Origin: Cokeromyces recurvatus
Lineage: Eukaryota; Mucoromycota; Mucoromycetes; Mucorales; Mucoraceae
DNA: 64,000 bases
Assembly: GCF_025118155.1 (NCBI RefSeq)
Contig: NW_026251399.1
Span: forward strand, 310,001 to 374,000
Direction: 5' to 3'
Shown: piece by piece, positions 25,276 to 35,979 of the stretch
How the letters are laid out: the number at the start of each line of letters is the position of its first letter
Numbering within the stretch: the stretch's first letter is position 1
The notes under the pieces: generated by a model
Database searches by the model: none
Seen by the model: only the letters and a program-made list of their open reading frames with translations
What the model was told of the DNA's origin: nothing
Translations under genes and position numbers: made by a program

Positions 25276-25318
<43 letters not shown>

Positions 25319-25924
25319 CATGAACTTGGCCAACTTATAAGCCTCTTTAATATGTAAGTTGTCTATGTACTTCTAACTTGAGAGAGAGAGAGTCTTAAAA
25401 ATAGATACATATGTATATACATATGTATATACTTGCTGATAAATATGTATGTCATTACAAAGGAAGGAATTATCACCATCACTTTATAATAAATAAAGCG
25501 AGTGTCACTTATGTTATCTTTTGAACAATAGTAAAAAAAACTAGTTCAAATCCTATAATGTTGACTCCCTCCCATCCTCTCTCGGGCCCAAGTATATAAT
25601 TAATATAAATGACTGGTTGTATCAATTAATATAACAGCTTCTTCTGTGTTATTTTGGATGATTTAGATATGTGATTCATCCTCTAAATATTATATTTTAA
25701 TTTGTTGCAACTGGCCCAGTAATATTAAAAAACTGCATCTGGCGGTATTTTAAAATAATAATAATTTTTATTGCGATTAAAGAAGAATTTTATTTAAAAA
25801 ATTAAAAAATGACCAATCAGCACACAGCATTTATATATGTCCTGGTCAGATCACTATGGAAAAAAAGGAAAGAAAAATCTTTTTGAAAATGTTGAAGTGT
25901 ATGTATAAGTGAATAATTTTTATT
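23930..25924. other. 2-kb gene-poor stretch
   Basis: No gene is supported. It contains a T run (about 25280-25314) after a CT-rich segment, ATATGTATAC-type palindromic sequence near 25406-25432, and a short minus-strand segment (about 24348-24405) with gene-like codon use but no recognisable protein. It ends at the left terminal repeat of the Fanzor element. Confidence 0.45.
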
Positions 25925-26000
25925 ACAGTATTTCTAATTCAAATTCAGAAGACGTTATTATTTTTTTTGGGCGAATCAAAATTTATTTTCAGAAACTTTG
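25925..26000 (+). repeat. Left terminal inverted repeat of Fanzor element 1
   Basis: The arm reads ACAGTATTTCTAATTCAAAT, then AGAAGACGTTATTATT, a T run, GGGCGAATCAAAA and ATTTTCAGA. It pairs with the complement of 28612-28686 and closely matches the left arm of the second element at 37931. Similarity between the two left arms continues past 26000 (TTACCTTTTTTGGA). Confidence 0.8.
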
Positions 26001-26196
26001 ATTACCTTTTTTGGAAGAGGCGAAAATGGAAATCAGACAAAGGAATTCGAGAGACAAAATGTTAGTCGAACTAAAATGCAACTGTAGGCTAACAGGTCAG
26101 CTATTTTTTTTTTATCTCTTACATGGATGCTACTTGCAAACAACCTTAAGAAGGTTTAGCTAACGCATTATAAGAAAAATCCATCTTTTGGTGTTG

Positions 26197-26218
26197 ATTT
26201 AATTGTACAATGGGAAAC
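26197..26218 (+). repeat. Target-site duplication of the LINE insertion, left copy
   Basis: ATTTAATTGTACAATGGGAA plus AC, 22 bp. It is repeated with one T/C change at 26801-26822. The pair flanks the LINE fragment, the hallmark of target-primed reverse transcription. Confidence 0.8.
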
Positions 26219-26800
26219 TGGCTCCCAATGACACGTATGGAGCGTAGTCAGGTACTCCGCTGGCGTCTTGGTTGGCTCCCTGGTGGAAAACCTTGTCCCT
26301 ATCTTTTCCATCCTGCAGTTAACCTTTCTCGTGCCCATGCTACCGAATGTCTGCACATATACCGTCGTTTACAAATGCCCAGGTCCATCAAAGATCCTCT
26401 TTCTTTCTTACTAATAAATGTTTCATCTATCTCTTCCTGGTCTGTACAATGGCCTGAAATTTGCCGGATCCTACATAAATTGGATCATATTTTCCATGGT
26501 GAAGATCTTTCTCCCACTCCAACTGATATCGGTGCTAGTTTGGTGAAATGGTTGCAATGATAAAAATGCTAGTGTTTCTGTCTTGTTTCTAATTTTTTTT
26601 TCCTTTTTATCTATCTTTCTTTCGTTTTACTTTCCTCATTATTTTTTCTTTATTCTTCAATACTTTTTTTCATTTTCCCTTTTGACTCTTAGGAGGTTTT
26701 TTTTTATTAACTCTTAACTTCGCGAACTTATTCAGACAGTGCAGTTATTTAAACTATTGTGCTCATTATGACCACTTTTTTTTCCTTTAATAAATAAATC
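26219..26800 (+). mobile_element. 5'-truncated LINE insertion nested in the Fanzor element
   Basis: A 582-bp insert lies between 22-bp near-identical direct repeats. Its frame (to the TGA at 26558-26560) reads as the C-terminus of a LINE-type reverse-transcriptase protein: LRWRLGWLPGG, then a C..H..H..C zinc-knuckle-like segment (CPYLFHPAVNLSRAHATEC) and HIYRRLQMPRSIKDPLSF. This is the type common in Mucorales. A T-rich 3' UTR ends in TTTAATAAATAAATC, a TAAA-type tail. 5' truncation, tail and target duplication together fit a dead-on-arrival LINE copy. The ATG at 26210 is part of the target site, not a real start. Confidence 0.82.
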
Positions 26801-26822
26801 ATTTAATCGTACAATGGGAAAC
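26801..26822 (+). repeat. Target-site duplication of the LINE insertion, right copy
   Basis: It matches 26197-26218 in 21 of 22 bases and follows directly after the LINE tail. Confidence 0.8.
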
Positions 26823-27249
26823 CAATTTATGACTGTACTGAGCAAATTTAAGGATTTTTTTTCTTCGATTTAGGGGTGGATTCTTAAAAACAGTCAGCTT
26901 CTCGAGCATTCGTACCATTATAGCACTACACGATGTAAGAGTGGGGCTCAAAACTCATTTTCTAATCATACCTATATCAAACCTTAGGAGCCAAAGAAAA
27001 AAAAAGGATTTGAGATCTCTTTGTCTCTTTAAACTGACAAGTTCATTTCTGTATTCAGCCAGTCTAAGAGAAACACAAATAAGTAGATAGTCTGCGCTTG
27101 AATTATATAACTAATAAGCAAGACATCTTTAGTGATAATCTTGTGATGTAATCTTCAATATATCATATCTTAATCCTATTGTATTGGATGCCAGGTCGAT
27201 AATTATGTACAAAATTTTTGCTATTTTTTTATCTTTCTTTTATTAATGA

Positions 27250-28476
27250 CATGTACACCCATATATCCTGAAGTCGAAACACTCATTGCAGCAAAAAAGC
27301 TTGCAAAACAAGAAAGCAGTTTGAAGCTTTGGAAAATTTACTGCAAAAGAACAGGCTATTTTTGAACTCTATATACACAGATGAATACACTTGCAGAGTC
27401 TCATTTTGTCGAAAGACAAGTGAACCTTCTGAAAGTGCTTCTCTTCAGTTAGATAATTTCAATCAAGAAGAGATTAATAAATATTTCAGACCGTGCACTG
27501 TAGACCCCGGCCGTAAAAAATGTATTTGTATCTTATCATGGAAACAATGATATACGAAGTCTTTCTAGTGCATAGTATTACAATATGATGGGAAATATGA
27601 ATAGACTTAAAAAAGAACACAAAAGAAAGCAAGAATTAGGTTTAACTAAAATTGAAACTGATATCCCAACACCAAAAACAGTATCAACAGAAGATTACCT
27701 TCAATATGTGACATACATGATGGAGCATATGAGCCGCTTATTTGAATTTTATGGGTTTAACACTGCAAGATAACGATGGAAAAAACTATGTTGGCTCTCA
27801 AATCGCTATAGAAACAAGCGTCAATATTTTGTTAAATGGAGGTAATAAGAATAATAAGAATAGAAGAAAGAATACGAAGAGAAACAGAAGAAAAAGAAGA
27901 AAAGCCAGAAGGGCTGAAGACAATCAAGAGGAACAAGCAGCTGCTAATTCACAATTGAAAAGGTGTAAGAAGAACAAGAGCTGTTTCGAAGAAGGCGATC
28001 ACAAGAAAATGCCTCTTGTAATCTTTGGTGATGGCCTTCAAAACAAGGATCACATCAAATTCAAAGGTCTTCGACGCGGCGTTTCAAGCAAGATGTATGG
28101 GCAATTAAAGCATAGAGAGAGATTTGGAGAGTTGTTACTTTTAGATATTAATGAGTATAAAACCTCCAAGGTTAGTACAACGATGTTCATATATCACATG
28201 TCCTAAACAGCATCCTTATAGATCTGTAACTCTTGCTTAAAACAAGACCTCAAAGATCTGAAATGTGGGGAAGGTGACGATGTCAAACGAATCCATCAAG
28301 CATTGAAGTGCAACACTTGCAATATTTTTTGGAATCGTGATGTGATGACATTCAAGAATATGTTTCTGATTGCTTCCTCAATTTGGAATGGGAACGATCG
28401 CCCTACTATCTTCACACGACAAAGCGCCACCTACAATGTGGTTGCCACGTCTCACTCCGGTGAGGTGCTGGCTTAA
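27250..28476 (+). pseudogene. Decayed Fanzor (eukaryotic TnpB/OrfB homologue), copy 1
   Basis: Three frames together give a Fanzor RuvC nuclease. RuvC-I is CTVDPGRKKC (about 27500). The conserved middle includes YYNMMG, IETDIPTPKTVS and a YMMEHMSRLFEFYGF helix. A basic NKNRRKNTKRNRRKRRKARR block follows. RuvC-II is LLLDINEYKTSK with its Glu. After a 51-bp GT-AG intron (28171-28221) comes the zinc ribbon ICNSC...LKCNTC, then RuvC-III WNRDVMTFKNM with its Asp. Damage: a frame change after about 27525, a TAG near 27573, and a frame change near 27775 consistent with one extra A in a run. The usual NAAxN after the RuvC-III Asp is altered to MTFKN. Fanzors are RNA-guided DNA endonucleases carried by eukaryotic transposons. 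Codons before 27329 are hard to place. Confidence 0.8.
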
Positions 28477-28611
28477 AGATTTTACAGGTAAGAAGTCTTT
28501 ACGAAAAAAAAATAGCAATTTTTTTTTCTGAATCTCATCTAACGTTCTGTCCCTCCTTTGTCCCATTTTGCATCTGTTTCTGAATTTCCTTTTTTTTATT
28601 CATAAACAAAC

Positions 28612-28686
28612 TATATGAAAATTAATTCTAATTTGTCCAAAAAAAAAAAATACTAACATCGTCTGAATTTGAAGTAGAAATACTGT
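28612..28686 (+). repeat. Right terminal inverted repeat of Fanzor element 1
   Basis: It contains GAAAATTAATTCTAATTTGTCC, an A run, then TACTAACATCGTCTGAATTTG and AAGTAGAAATACTGT. Its complement aligns with 25925-26000, and its direct sequence aligns with the right arm at 39776-39845. Confidence 0.8.
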
Positions 28687-28869
28687 GCGGACACTTTTCA
28701 TCGGATTAATGATATCCGGACAATATTCTTTTTTTGGGGGAGGGAATGAAAAAGTTGGGGGGGGGAGAGGGACGAGAGGAGTCATGGACGCCAAATTTGA
28801 CTGAGTAAAGACTAAACAAGAAAGCAACTTCAATTAGAATCTTTCTCTTTCCGAACAAAACGTAGCGAG

Positions 28870-29562
28870 ATGGTAAGATGATCATTCATCCATTACAATG
28901 AAAGATAATAGATGGATGTTATACGAGTTAGAAATAGATAGAATAAGAAAAAGAAAAGGGATAAATGAATAACGAAAAGAATATGACCATGGATAAATAT
29001 ATTCATATTAATTTTTTACAATTCGCACCTGTCATTGACTTTTTTTTTTCTTTTTTTCTTTCTTCGTTCTTATTTTCCCCTCTCTCTCTGCCTCGACATT
29101 AACACTACTGTTCGATATTATGGATAGGCATTATTGATTATTTCTATTCGTATAGCATTCATCATTGTCAAAATATACAATTCAGTTCATTAATTTATAT
29201 TTTTTAAATGAAATAGCCTAAACAAATCAAGGATATTAAGGAATTCCTCGAAATTGCCCGTAGAAAGGACGCCAAGTGTAAGTTTATTTTTATTTTTTTT
29301 GTTGAAGGAAACAAATCTATTTGTTGAGTGATTCTGATTTTTTTTTTTATAATAGCTGCTCGTGTTAAGAAGAACGCTGACTCTGTCAAGTTCAAGGTTA
29401 GATGTTCTCGCTACCTTTACACTCTTGTTGTTAAGGATAAGTCCAAGGCTAACAAGCTTAGACAATCTCTCCCTCCCTGTAAGTGTTGATTGAATGTTAC
29501 AAATGAGAAAGATTACTAATATTAATTATTTTAATTTAGCTCTCGTTGTCAATGAGATCTAA
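28870..29562 (+). CDS. RPL38: 60S ribosomal protein L38 (eL38), 69 aa
   Basis: Four exons (28870-28872, 29217-29277, 29356-29478, 29540-29562) join in phase. The first exon is only the ATG, with an intron directly after it, a pattern seen in other fungal ribosomal protein genes. The product starts [20 protein letters not shown] and contains [16 protein letters not shown] and a LRQSLPPSL tail, matching eL38 along its full length. Codons are strongly biased to C- and T-ending forms (GCT, AAG, CTC) as in highly expressed genes. The remnant Fanzor element ends about 180 bp upstream, so the core promoter lies between its terminal repeat and the ATG. It is convergent with the GID8-like gene. Confidence 0.96.
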
Positions 29563-29704
29563 ATGGGTTAACAATATGTTCGTTTCAGTATAAATTTTTT
29601 TTGTGCACTTGTAAACCAGACACAATAAAAAACATTTGTATTTGACTGCATATTTTTCCAAAAAAAAAAAAAGAATAAATCATTTTATTATTTACTTTAA
29701 TTGT

Positions 29705-30647
29705 TCATTCGCTTAATTCATATTCTTCTGAAAATGATAACATGTCATTAGTAGCTTCCATTCTAAGTTGATCTTTAACAACATCAATTTGCATTAAAAT
29801 TCTCTCAACACCTGAAGTTAAGGGCATGTTGCGTAAAACCATTAAAACATGATTAACATAAATAGCCAATTGATCACGAGCATCTTGAGTTAATAAGTGA
29901 CTAGATGGAGATTGATAAGGATCTTCATAGGCTATTAAAGGTGTTACTTGGTCCAAATATATTCTGTCTTCATCTGATGCTGGCCTTAAATGTGCTTGTG
30001 CGTAACTAAGAGCTTCTGCAAAAGAAGAAGGTGTTACACATCTAATGATCTCTATAAAATGTTGGCATTTTAGCTGAAATAAAACACTTCGCAAGTGGGG
30101 AATAAATGATGGATGACTAGGTGAAATGGATTCATGCATAGCTAACAATGGAAAATGATTTCTAATTATGTGTAAGGCCATTTCAATATTGCCCTGTTTA
30201 ATAGCATTGCTTACATCTAGGTAATAGCAGGTCATAATGTGAGCATATGACTAATAATAGTATTATTCTATATTTCTTTACGTTGTCTTTGTTCCACCCA
30301 ATTCCAATAAATAGGCCCTTAAAAATAGATACATACAGACATATAAGCATATAATTACTCTATAATAGAATCAAAACGATATTCTCACCTTCATGATAAT
30401 CCGTCTTTACTTTAATAAAGAAAAAATAAAAAAAACATGAGTCAATTACAGAAAAAATACGAGTGATAATAACCTTTCTACTAAATGTGTTACCATATTT
30501 ATGTTCAAATTTGCTAATACTTTTCAGAAAGGCATTTGCTGTATTTCGATATTGTTCATGAAACAGGTATTCCATGACTAAACCATCAGACATTTGCCTT
30601 AAATGGATTTCATCGTGATCTATTATATTAGTAGTAGTGTTATCCAT
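29705..30647 (-). CDS. LisH-CTLH-CRA protein, GID8/RanBPM-like subunit of a GID/CTLH ubiquitin ligase, 245 aa
   Basis: Four exons (30474-30647, 30389-30404, 30282-30317, 29705-30216) join in phase, with micro-exons of 16 and 36 bp. A LisH motif lies at about residues 17-50 (LVMEYLFHEQYRNTANAFL). CTLH begins at RQHVSNAIKQGNIEMALHII, and CRA covers the C-terminal half (FIEIIR, EALSYAQAHLRP, LIAYEDPYQSP). Length and order match GID8/TWA1, the scaffold of the CTLH E3 complex that in yeast degrades gluconeogenic enzymes after glucose return. The wording of the CRA segment also recalls RanBPM, but no SPRY domain is present. The first donor is GTTATT, weaker than its neighbours. Confidence 0.85.
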
Positions 30648-31152
30648 ATTGAATAAAAAAAAAAGGAAACTAATTTAGGAAATATTTCATTTTAGTACAT
30701 ACGAAAAAATTATATGCAGATAATGTAGCAAGTAAAAGATTGAAATAAATAAAATAGACTCAATCAAAATTATACTCTTCAAATCAAATATGATATAACA
30801 ATAATAAAATGTTGTTGTTATGGATACGTATTACTAATAAATGATTGGATAAAAATTAAACTGGAAATACGAATCCAATCAACATTTGAAAGTGTGTACC
30901 TGAATAAGAAAATCCATTTTTTTTTATGAACCCCGCATTTTATACTATTCCAAATAAATTGTAAGCCTTTTTTTTCTCCTTTATTTCTCTTTTTCCATTT
31001 TTTTTTTTTGATTGGAAAATATAAAATTATATTTATTTAAATATTTATATTTAAAAAGCAAGAAAAGTAATATAGAATTATATTTTATTTCTACTTTTTT
31101 GTTTCTATTACAACACAACAAACAGAGTCACAATATATAATAGTAATATACA
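30648..31152. promoter_or_regulatory. Divergent promoter region, GID8-like gene and desaturase
   Basis: 505 bp separate two divergent start codons, so both promoters must lie here. The sequence is AT-rich with T runs (about 30915-30930 and 31000-31010). No specific operator is recognised. Confidence 0.5.
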
Positions 31153-32895
31153 ATGACATTTTCAAGAGGTAAAATAGATGCCAGTTTTTGGGAAAAAAAA
31201 TTTTTTTTATTAATATCTCCTTTTTATTGTGCCACTTCACATTAGAACCCCAACAATTCACTCGGAAACAATTGGAGAAGATGAATCAAGCTGTAAAGGA
31301 TGGTGATAAAGATGCAAGGAAATGTATTATCATTGATAATAAATTATATGATGTGACTGAATTCATTGAAGATCATCCTGGTGGTGAAGCCGTTTTAATG
31401 ACTCATATAGGAAAAGATGCATCAGGTAAGCAAATATTTCTTCTTTCTTTTTAACTAGGAAAAAAAAAGAGTAAGAAGAAAGTATGTACTCACGTTATTT
31501 AATATATATATATATGTATAGATGTCTTTCATGCTATGCATCCAGATACAGCTTATGAAATATTAGCAAATTATTATGCTGGTGACTTACTGCCTGAGGA
31601 GGTAGAGGATGACAGAAAGTTGAATATAGATGAAAATAATAATTCTATCAAGTTTGCCGCTGAAATGCGTGAGTTACGTGATAAGCTTAAAAATGAAGGT
31701 TATTTCCATGCCAGTAAACTTTTCTATGTTTACAAGGTTTTGTCTACTTTGGCTATTTGTGGTGTTGGTTTAGGTCTTTTGTATGCTTATGGACGTACAT
31801 CTACATTGGCTGTGGTAGCTTCTGGCTTTATTATTGGTATATTTTGGCAACAATGTGGTTGGTTGGCACACGATTTTGGTCATCATCAATGTTTTGAAGA
31901 TCGTTCTATGAATGATATATTACTTGTTTTTCTTGGTAACTTTTGTCAAGGCTTTTCATTATCATGGTAAATATATTAAATAGAAGAAGACCTATTATAT
32001 TCATATTCATATTCTTATATATAAATATACTAGGTGGAAAAATAAGCATAATACACATCATGCAAGTACAAATGTTCATGGTCAAGACCCTGATATTGAT
32101 ACTGCGCCTGTTTTATTATGGGATGAGTATGCCTCTGCAGCTTATTATGGATCATTAGATGAAGAACCTAATATGATTTCACGTTTCCTTGCTCAAAGTG
32201 TTTTACCCTATCAAACACGCTATTATTTCTTTGTTCTGGGTTTTGCTCGTATTTCATGGGCTCTTCAATCTTTGCTTTATTCGTTTAATCAAGGTGCCAT
32301 TAATAAGTCTGCTCAAATGAATTTATATGAACGTGGTTGTCTTATTTGTCATTGGATTTTATTTACTTATTGTACAATTGCATGGAATAGTAGTCTTTAT
32401 AATATGGTTCTTTTCTTTTTAATTAGTCAAGCTACAACTGGTTATACTTTGGCACTTGTATTTGCATTAAATCATAATGGTATGCCTATCATTACAGAAG
32501 AGAAAGCAGAAAAGATGGAATTTTTTGAAATTCAAGTTGTAACTGGTCGTGATGTATCCATGTCACCTTTAGGCGATTGGTTTATGGGTGGATTAAATTA
32601 TCAAATTGAGCATCATGTAAGCACTTCTTTCCGCCCCCCTCTCCCCCTTTTCTTTTTTCTTAGTTTTTTTTTTCTTTGTTTCCTTCATTATATACTTAAT
32701 TATTTATAATAATAGGTTTTCCCTAATATGCCACGTCATAACCTTCCTAAAGTAAAACCAATGGTGAAGTCACTTTGTCAACAATACAATATCCATTATC
32801 ATGATACCAGCTTTTTCAAAGGAACATTAGAGGTATTAAAAGCTTTGGATGTCACATCAAATCTTTCCTTACAACTAAGTAAGAAGGCTTTCTAA
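31153..32895 (+). CDS. Cytochrome b5-fused front-end fatty acid desaturase (delta-6 type), 467 aa
   Basis: Five exons (31153-31168, 31246-31425, 31522-31966, 32034-32616, 32716-32895) join in phase. An N-terminal cytochrome b5 domain has DHPGG at about residue 48. The three histidine boxes are HDFGHH (about 181), HNTHH (about 218) and QIEHH (about 403). The Gln in the third box marks front-end desaturases. Two hydrophobic pairs separate the boxes. Length and overall pattern match the delta-6 desaturases of Mucor and Rhizopus, which make gamma-linolenic acid from linoleate in the ER using the fused b5 as electron donor. Regioselectivity is inferred by resemblance; a delta-8 or sphingolipid activity is not excluded. 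An intron falls directly after QIEHH. Confidence 0.92.
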
Positions 32896-33432
32896 AGGAG
32901 GGGAGTTCGAGTCTTTATTTAATATCCATTCGTTTATAACAACAACAATAATAATAATAATAATAATAATAAAAACATAAGTTTTGGTTGAAGTCATTAT
33001 TCATGAAATTAGCCACCAACAACAACAAGTTTAATACATTATTTACCGAGCAGTGAGTTTTTTAATAAAATGACGAAGTAGTCATAGTAATGGTAGTGAT
33101 GGTGATATCTAAATTAAGAACATAAACAAAAATTTTGAATTCCCGATGTTCATTTCTACTGCACCCTTTTTTAAGAAAAAAATAAACAATTACACACAGT
33201 TTTGTAACACTACATTTTACTGGCAGCACATGAAACTACATAATAATAATTAAACGTACTAATAAACACCATCTGTCTATTTACTCAAAATATACATATA
33301 TATATATAAAGAAATTTGACATGTATATTAATACGATTTTTTTTTCTCTCTTTTCTTCCACTTTATACCACCCATTCATTCTATATCCTTTACTACACTC
33401 CTTCTTTTTACACCCTTCAAAAAGAAAAAAAA
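32896..33432. other. Intergenic, AAT microsatellite
   Basis: It holds the 3' UTR of the desaturase, an AAT/CAA repeat (about 32939-32972) and AT-rich sequence up to the next start codon. No gene is seen. Confidence 0.5.
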
Positions 33433-33870
33433 ATGTTTCTACAACAAATACCTTTCATTCGTCATGTTATTCAACATATTACAAACAACTTTACAGACGA
33501 CGACAAGGAATACAACAATGATAAAGACAATAACTATAATGATAACGACGACGACGACGACGACGATGACGACGACGACGATAATGACTCTTTTTTTCGA
33601 TATGCGCCATCCTCTATTTATTCAACAGAAACATTTGATTCTGTTACTACAACAACAGAGACACTTTCAACTCAAGATGATAACAGTTCTTCTATCTTTG
33701 AAAAATCTTATGTTTCATTCCCAGAATTTATTCCCTCATCGGCATCTACTACAACTACTACTATATCAAATAGAGTTTTGTTTACTATGCCTGAAGTCGT
33801 TACCATTACTGCCACACCCTTATTTTGTAATACACCTCATTTCGAGCCTATCTGGAATAGAGCTTATTAG
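33433..33870 (+). CDS. Hypothetical protein with poly-Asp tract, 145 aa
   Basis: A single-exon frame starts at an ATG after an A-rich leader. A GAC/GAT repeat encodes a run of about a dozen aspartates near residues 38-50. The rest is Ser/Thr-rich (SVTTTTETLSTQ, SSASTTTTTIS) with two short aromatic motifs (SFFRYAPSS, FEKSYVSFPEF). No family is recognised. The other two plus frames are also long here because of the simple repeat, so this call rests on the ATG context and the ordered C-terminus. Confidence 0.4.
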   Translation: MFLQQIPFIRHVIQHITNNFTDDDKEYNNDKDNNYNDNDDDDDDDDDDDDNDSFFRYAPSSIYSTETFDSVTTTTETLSTQDDNSSSIFEKSYVSFPEFIPSSASTTTTTISNRVLFTMPEVVTITATPLFCNTPHFEPIWNRAY

Positions 33871-34093
33871 TATAAATCAACCATAATAATTAAAAGAAAA
33901 AAGAGAGGCAGCAAAATATATCAATTGACAATGAACAAATTGTAAAAAAAAAAGAAGAAATTTCTTTTGTGTAAATAATAAATTAATGAGACTGGATTCC
34001 ACTTATATTTTATTATAGTTATTTATAAATAAAATAAAATAAAATAAAAAATAAAAAGAGAGACCGAAAAAAAAAAAGACAATATTAGATTTA
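33871..34093. other. Short convergent intergenic region
   Basis: A-rich 3' flank of the poly-Asp gene and of SHO1 on the other strand. TAAAA repeats occur near 34026-34050. No gene is seen. Confidence 0.4.
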
Positions 34094-35265
34094 TCAAGAG
34101 AACTAAATATAAAATAATTTTAATATATAAATATATATAAAAAGGAGAGATAAAATAGGACTTACATAATTACTAGGGACGATACCAATGTCACCATTTG
34201 TCTTACGTGCATGCCACCAATTTCCTCTTCTATCTACAATATCTAATATTTCTCCTTTTTCAAAGCTTAATTCTTTTGGATCTTCTGGATTTGCTTTATC
34301 TATCAGTCAATCAATTAATTAATAAATAAATAAATAAAAATAAATGAGTAGAGAAATTATCACTTTACATTTATGAATGGCTCGAGCTTTTTCTTTAAAT
34401 TCAAGTACACAAGTAGATAATTTTTGATCTGTTATATTCGACATAAATGAAACAGAGGCATTAGACTGATTAGCACCATCTATTCATAGATCGATAAATA
34501 AATAAATAAAAAAGAATTGTTTAGAGTTCTTCTCTTTTCTTTCTACACACACGCACACATACACTTACAGATTAATTTATTTCCTTCAGAATGCATTGTT
34601 TTATTATTATTATTATTAGAAAGTTGCTGTCTTGATTCGTTTAATTTTTCTTCTGAATAAAATGCGTCATGATCATTAGAGGATATGGATAAACATACAT
34701 TTTGATCTGTGGAAGAATGATATCCAAGTTGACCAAAGAAGGTGGAGGCATCACTTCCAAAGATAAGAATCCAAACATATTGAACTATTAATAAAATGAT
34801 ATAACCACTGACATATGTATTAGCTGGTATCTTGGGTAAACTTTGTCTACTAAATTGCATAACTGCATCTATTTGTACCGTTAATAATGGAATACTTGTA
34901 GCTAAAAATGCCAACATCTATTTTTAAAATTATTTTGATTTTAACTTTATTTGTATTATCCCCTTTTTCTTCTTTTATTTTTATTTTTATTTTTTACCGC
35001 CATTTTATATTTTCGTGCAGTGCCCGATACAAAAATGAAGAGATGTCCAAATGTAATTAAAAATTGATAGGCGACTACCCACCAAGCTCCATTTAAGACT
35101 TTTAAAGCAATCGCTCCTCCAAATGATATACAGCAACCACACTAAGAAAATAAATAAATAAATGTCACGCACAAAAATCATTATAATTATTATTACCACT
35201 GCTAATGTACTTGTAATTAATAAAACTGGTTTTTCTCTCAATTTCCTAAATGAAAATTTTGTCAT
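34094..35265 (-). CDS. SHO1: Osmosensor SHO1: four membrane segments plus SH3 domain, 271 aa
   Basis: Exons 35197-35265, 34998-35141, 34569-34917, 34369-34479, 34166-34299 and 34094-34102 join in phase. Four hydrophobic segments ([11 protein letters not shown] joined to [68 protein letters not shown]) precede a linker. A C-terminal SH3 domain follows ([44 protein letters not shown]). This is the Sho1 layout: a plasma-membrane scaffold of the HOG pathway that binds Pbs2 by its SH3 domain. The final exon is only FS-stop (9 bp), placed by a strong GTAAGT donor after PSNY; reading through instead would add about 20 hydrophobic residues. Confidence 0.92.
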
Positions 35266-35979
35266 TTTTTTTTATTATATAAATATGTATAAATAAGAAG
35301 AAGAATAAAAAAAAAAAAAAAAGAAAAGAGGAATAAAAGATCTTCTTCTTTTTTTATACGTAGATAAGCTTTTTATTTTGGTTAATTGGAATTTATATAA
35401 ACATTAAAAAATACGGAGGGGGGGGGTAAAATCATTCTTTAACTTACGGGAAACTTAAATAAACAAAAAACAAAAAAAAAAAGTCAAAACACATACGAGT
35501 ATTTGAACATAAATGTAATAAATGAAAAAAGTTACCTTTCTTTCTTTCTTTCTTACTTTCATCTTGTATACAGATATATATTTTCGTCGTTGTCTAACAT
35601 CTTCTTCTTTAAAGAGATGCATTGTTCATGTATAAATATGTATGCGCACGGAAGTTATTACGAAAAAAAAAGAGAGGGGTAAGAGAGGAAAAAAAAGGAG
35701 AAGTATATATGCGTGCGCGCGCGTGTGTATGTGTGTGTGTGGAGAGAGAGAGAAAAAAAAAGAGAAAGTAAGTTTATCGAACAAATATCTACATATATAA
35801 CCATATAGCGTTAAATTAAGCGTACATAACTTAAAACGTAAATGTTAATATAAAATTTTATTAATTCATATATGAAATAAGAACGAGAGAATAAATAAAT
35901 AAATGACAAAATGTAGAATGATCAATGGATACAAAAAAAAAAAAAAAAAAAAAGGGAATGATATTATAATTATTTTTTT
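35266..35979. other. Intergenic, simple repeats
   Basis: Promoter side of SHO1 and 3' side of the arrestin gene. It holds GC/GT/GA microsatellites near 35710-35750 and an A run near 35933-35953. No gene is seen. Confidence 0.5.

Larger units (their letters stand above)
25925..28686 (+). mobile_element. TIR-bounded Fanzor-carrying element, decayed, about 2.76 kb
   Basis: The element begins ACAGTATTTCTAATTC and ends with the near-complement GAAGTAGAAATACTGT. The ends match in inverted orientation for about 70 bp with a few changes and a homopolymer length difference. The interior holds a decayed Fanzor reading frame on the plus strand (27250-28476) and a nested truncated LINE. The same termini bound the locus at 37931-39845, so they define a family. 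No transposase frame is seen inside, so it is either non-autonomous or has lost it. No convincing target-site duplication was found. Its right end lies about 180 bp upstream of the RPL38 start codon. Confidence 0.75.

Noticed and set aside
25530..25560. GTTCAAATCC resembling a tRNA B box
   Set aside because: No A box, acceptor stem or anticodon arm can be formed around it. No tRNA or rRNA gene was recognised anywhere in the window.
26210..26560. ATG-started 116-codon frame as an independent gene
   Set aside because: Its first codons are the LINE target-site duplication, and the rest is the C-terminus of a reverse-transcriptase frame.
33464..33886. Alternative plus frame beside the poly-Asp protein
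   Set aside because: It encodes Thr/Met and Leu/Gln runs through the same GAC and TAC repeats and lacks an ordered segment. The poly-Asp frame is the better choice but is itself uncertain.
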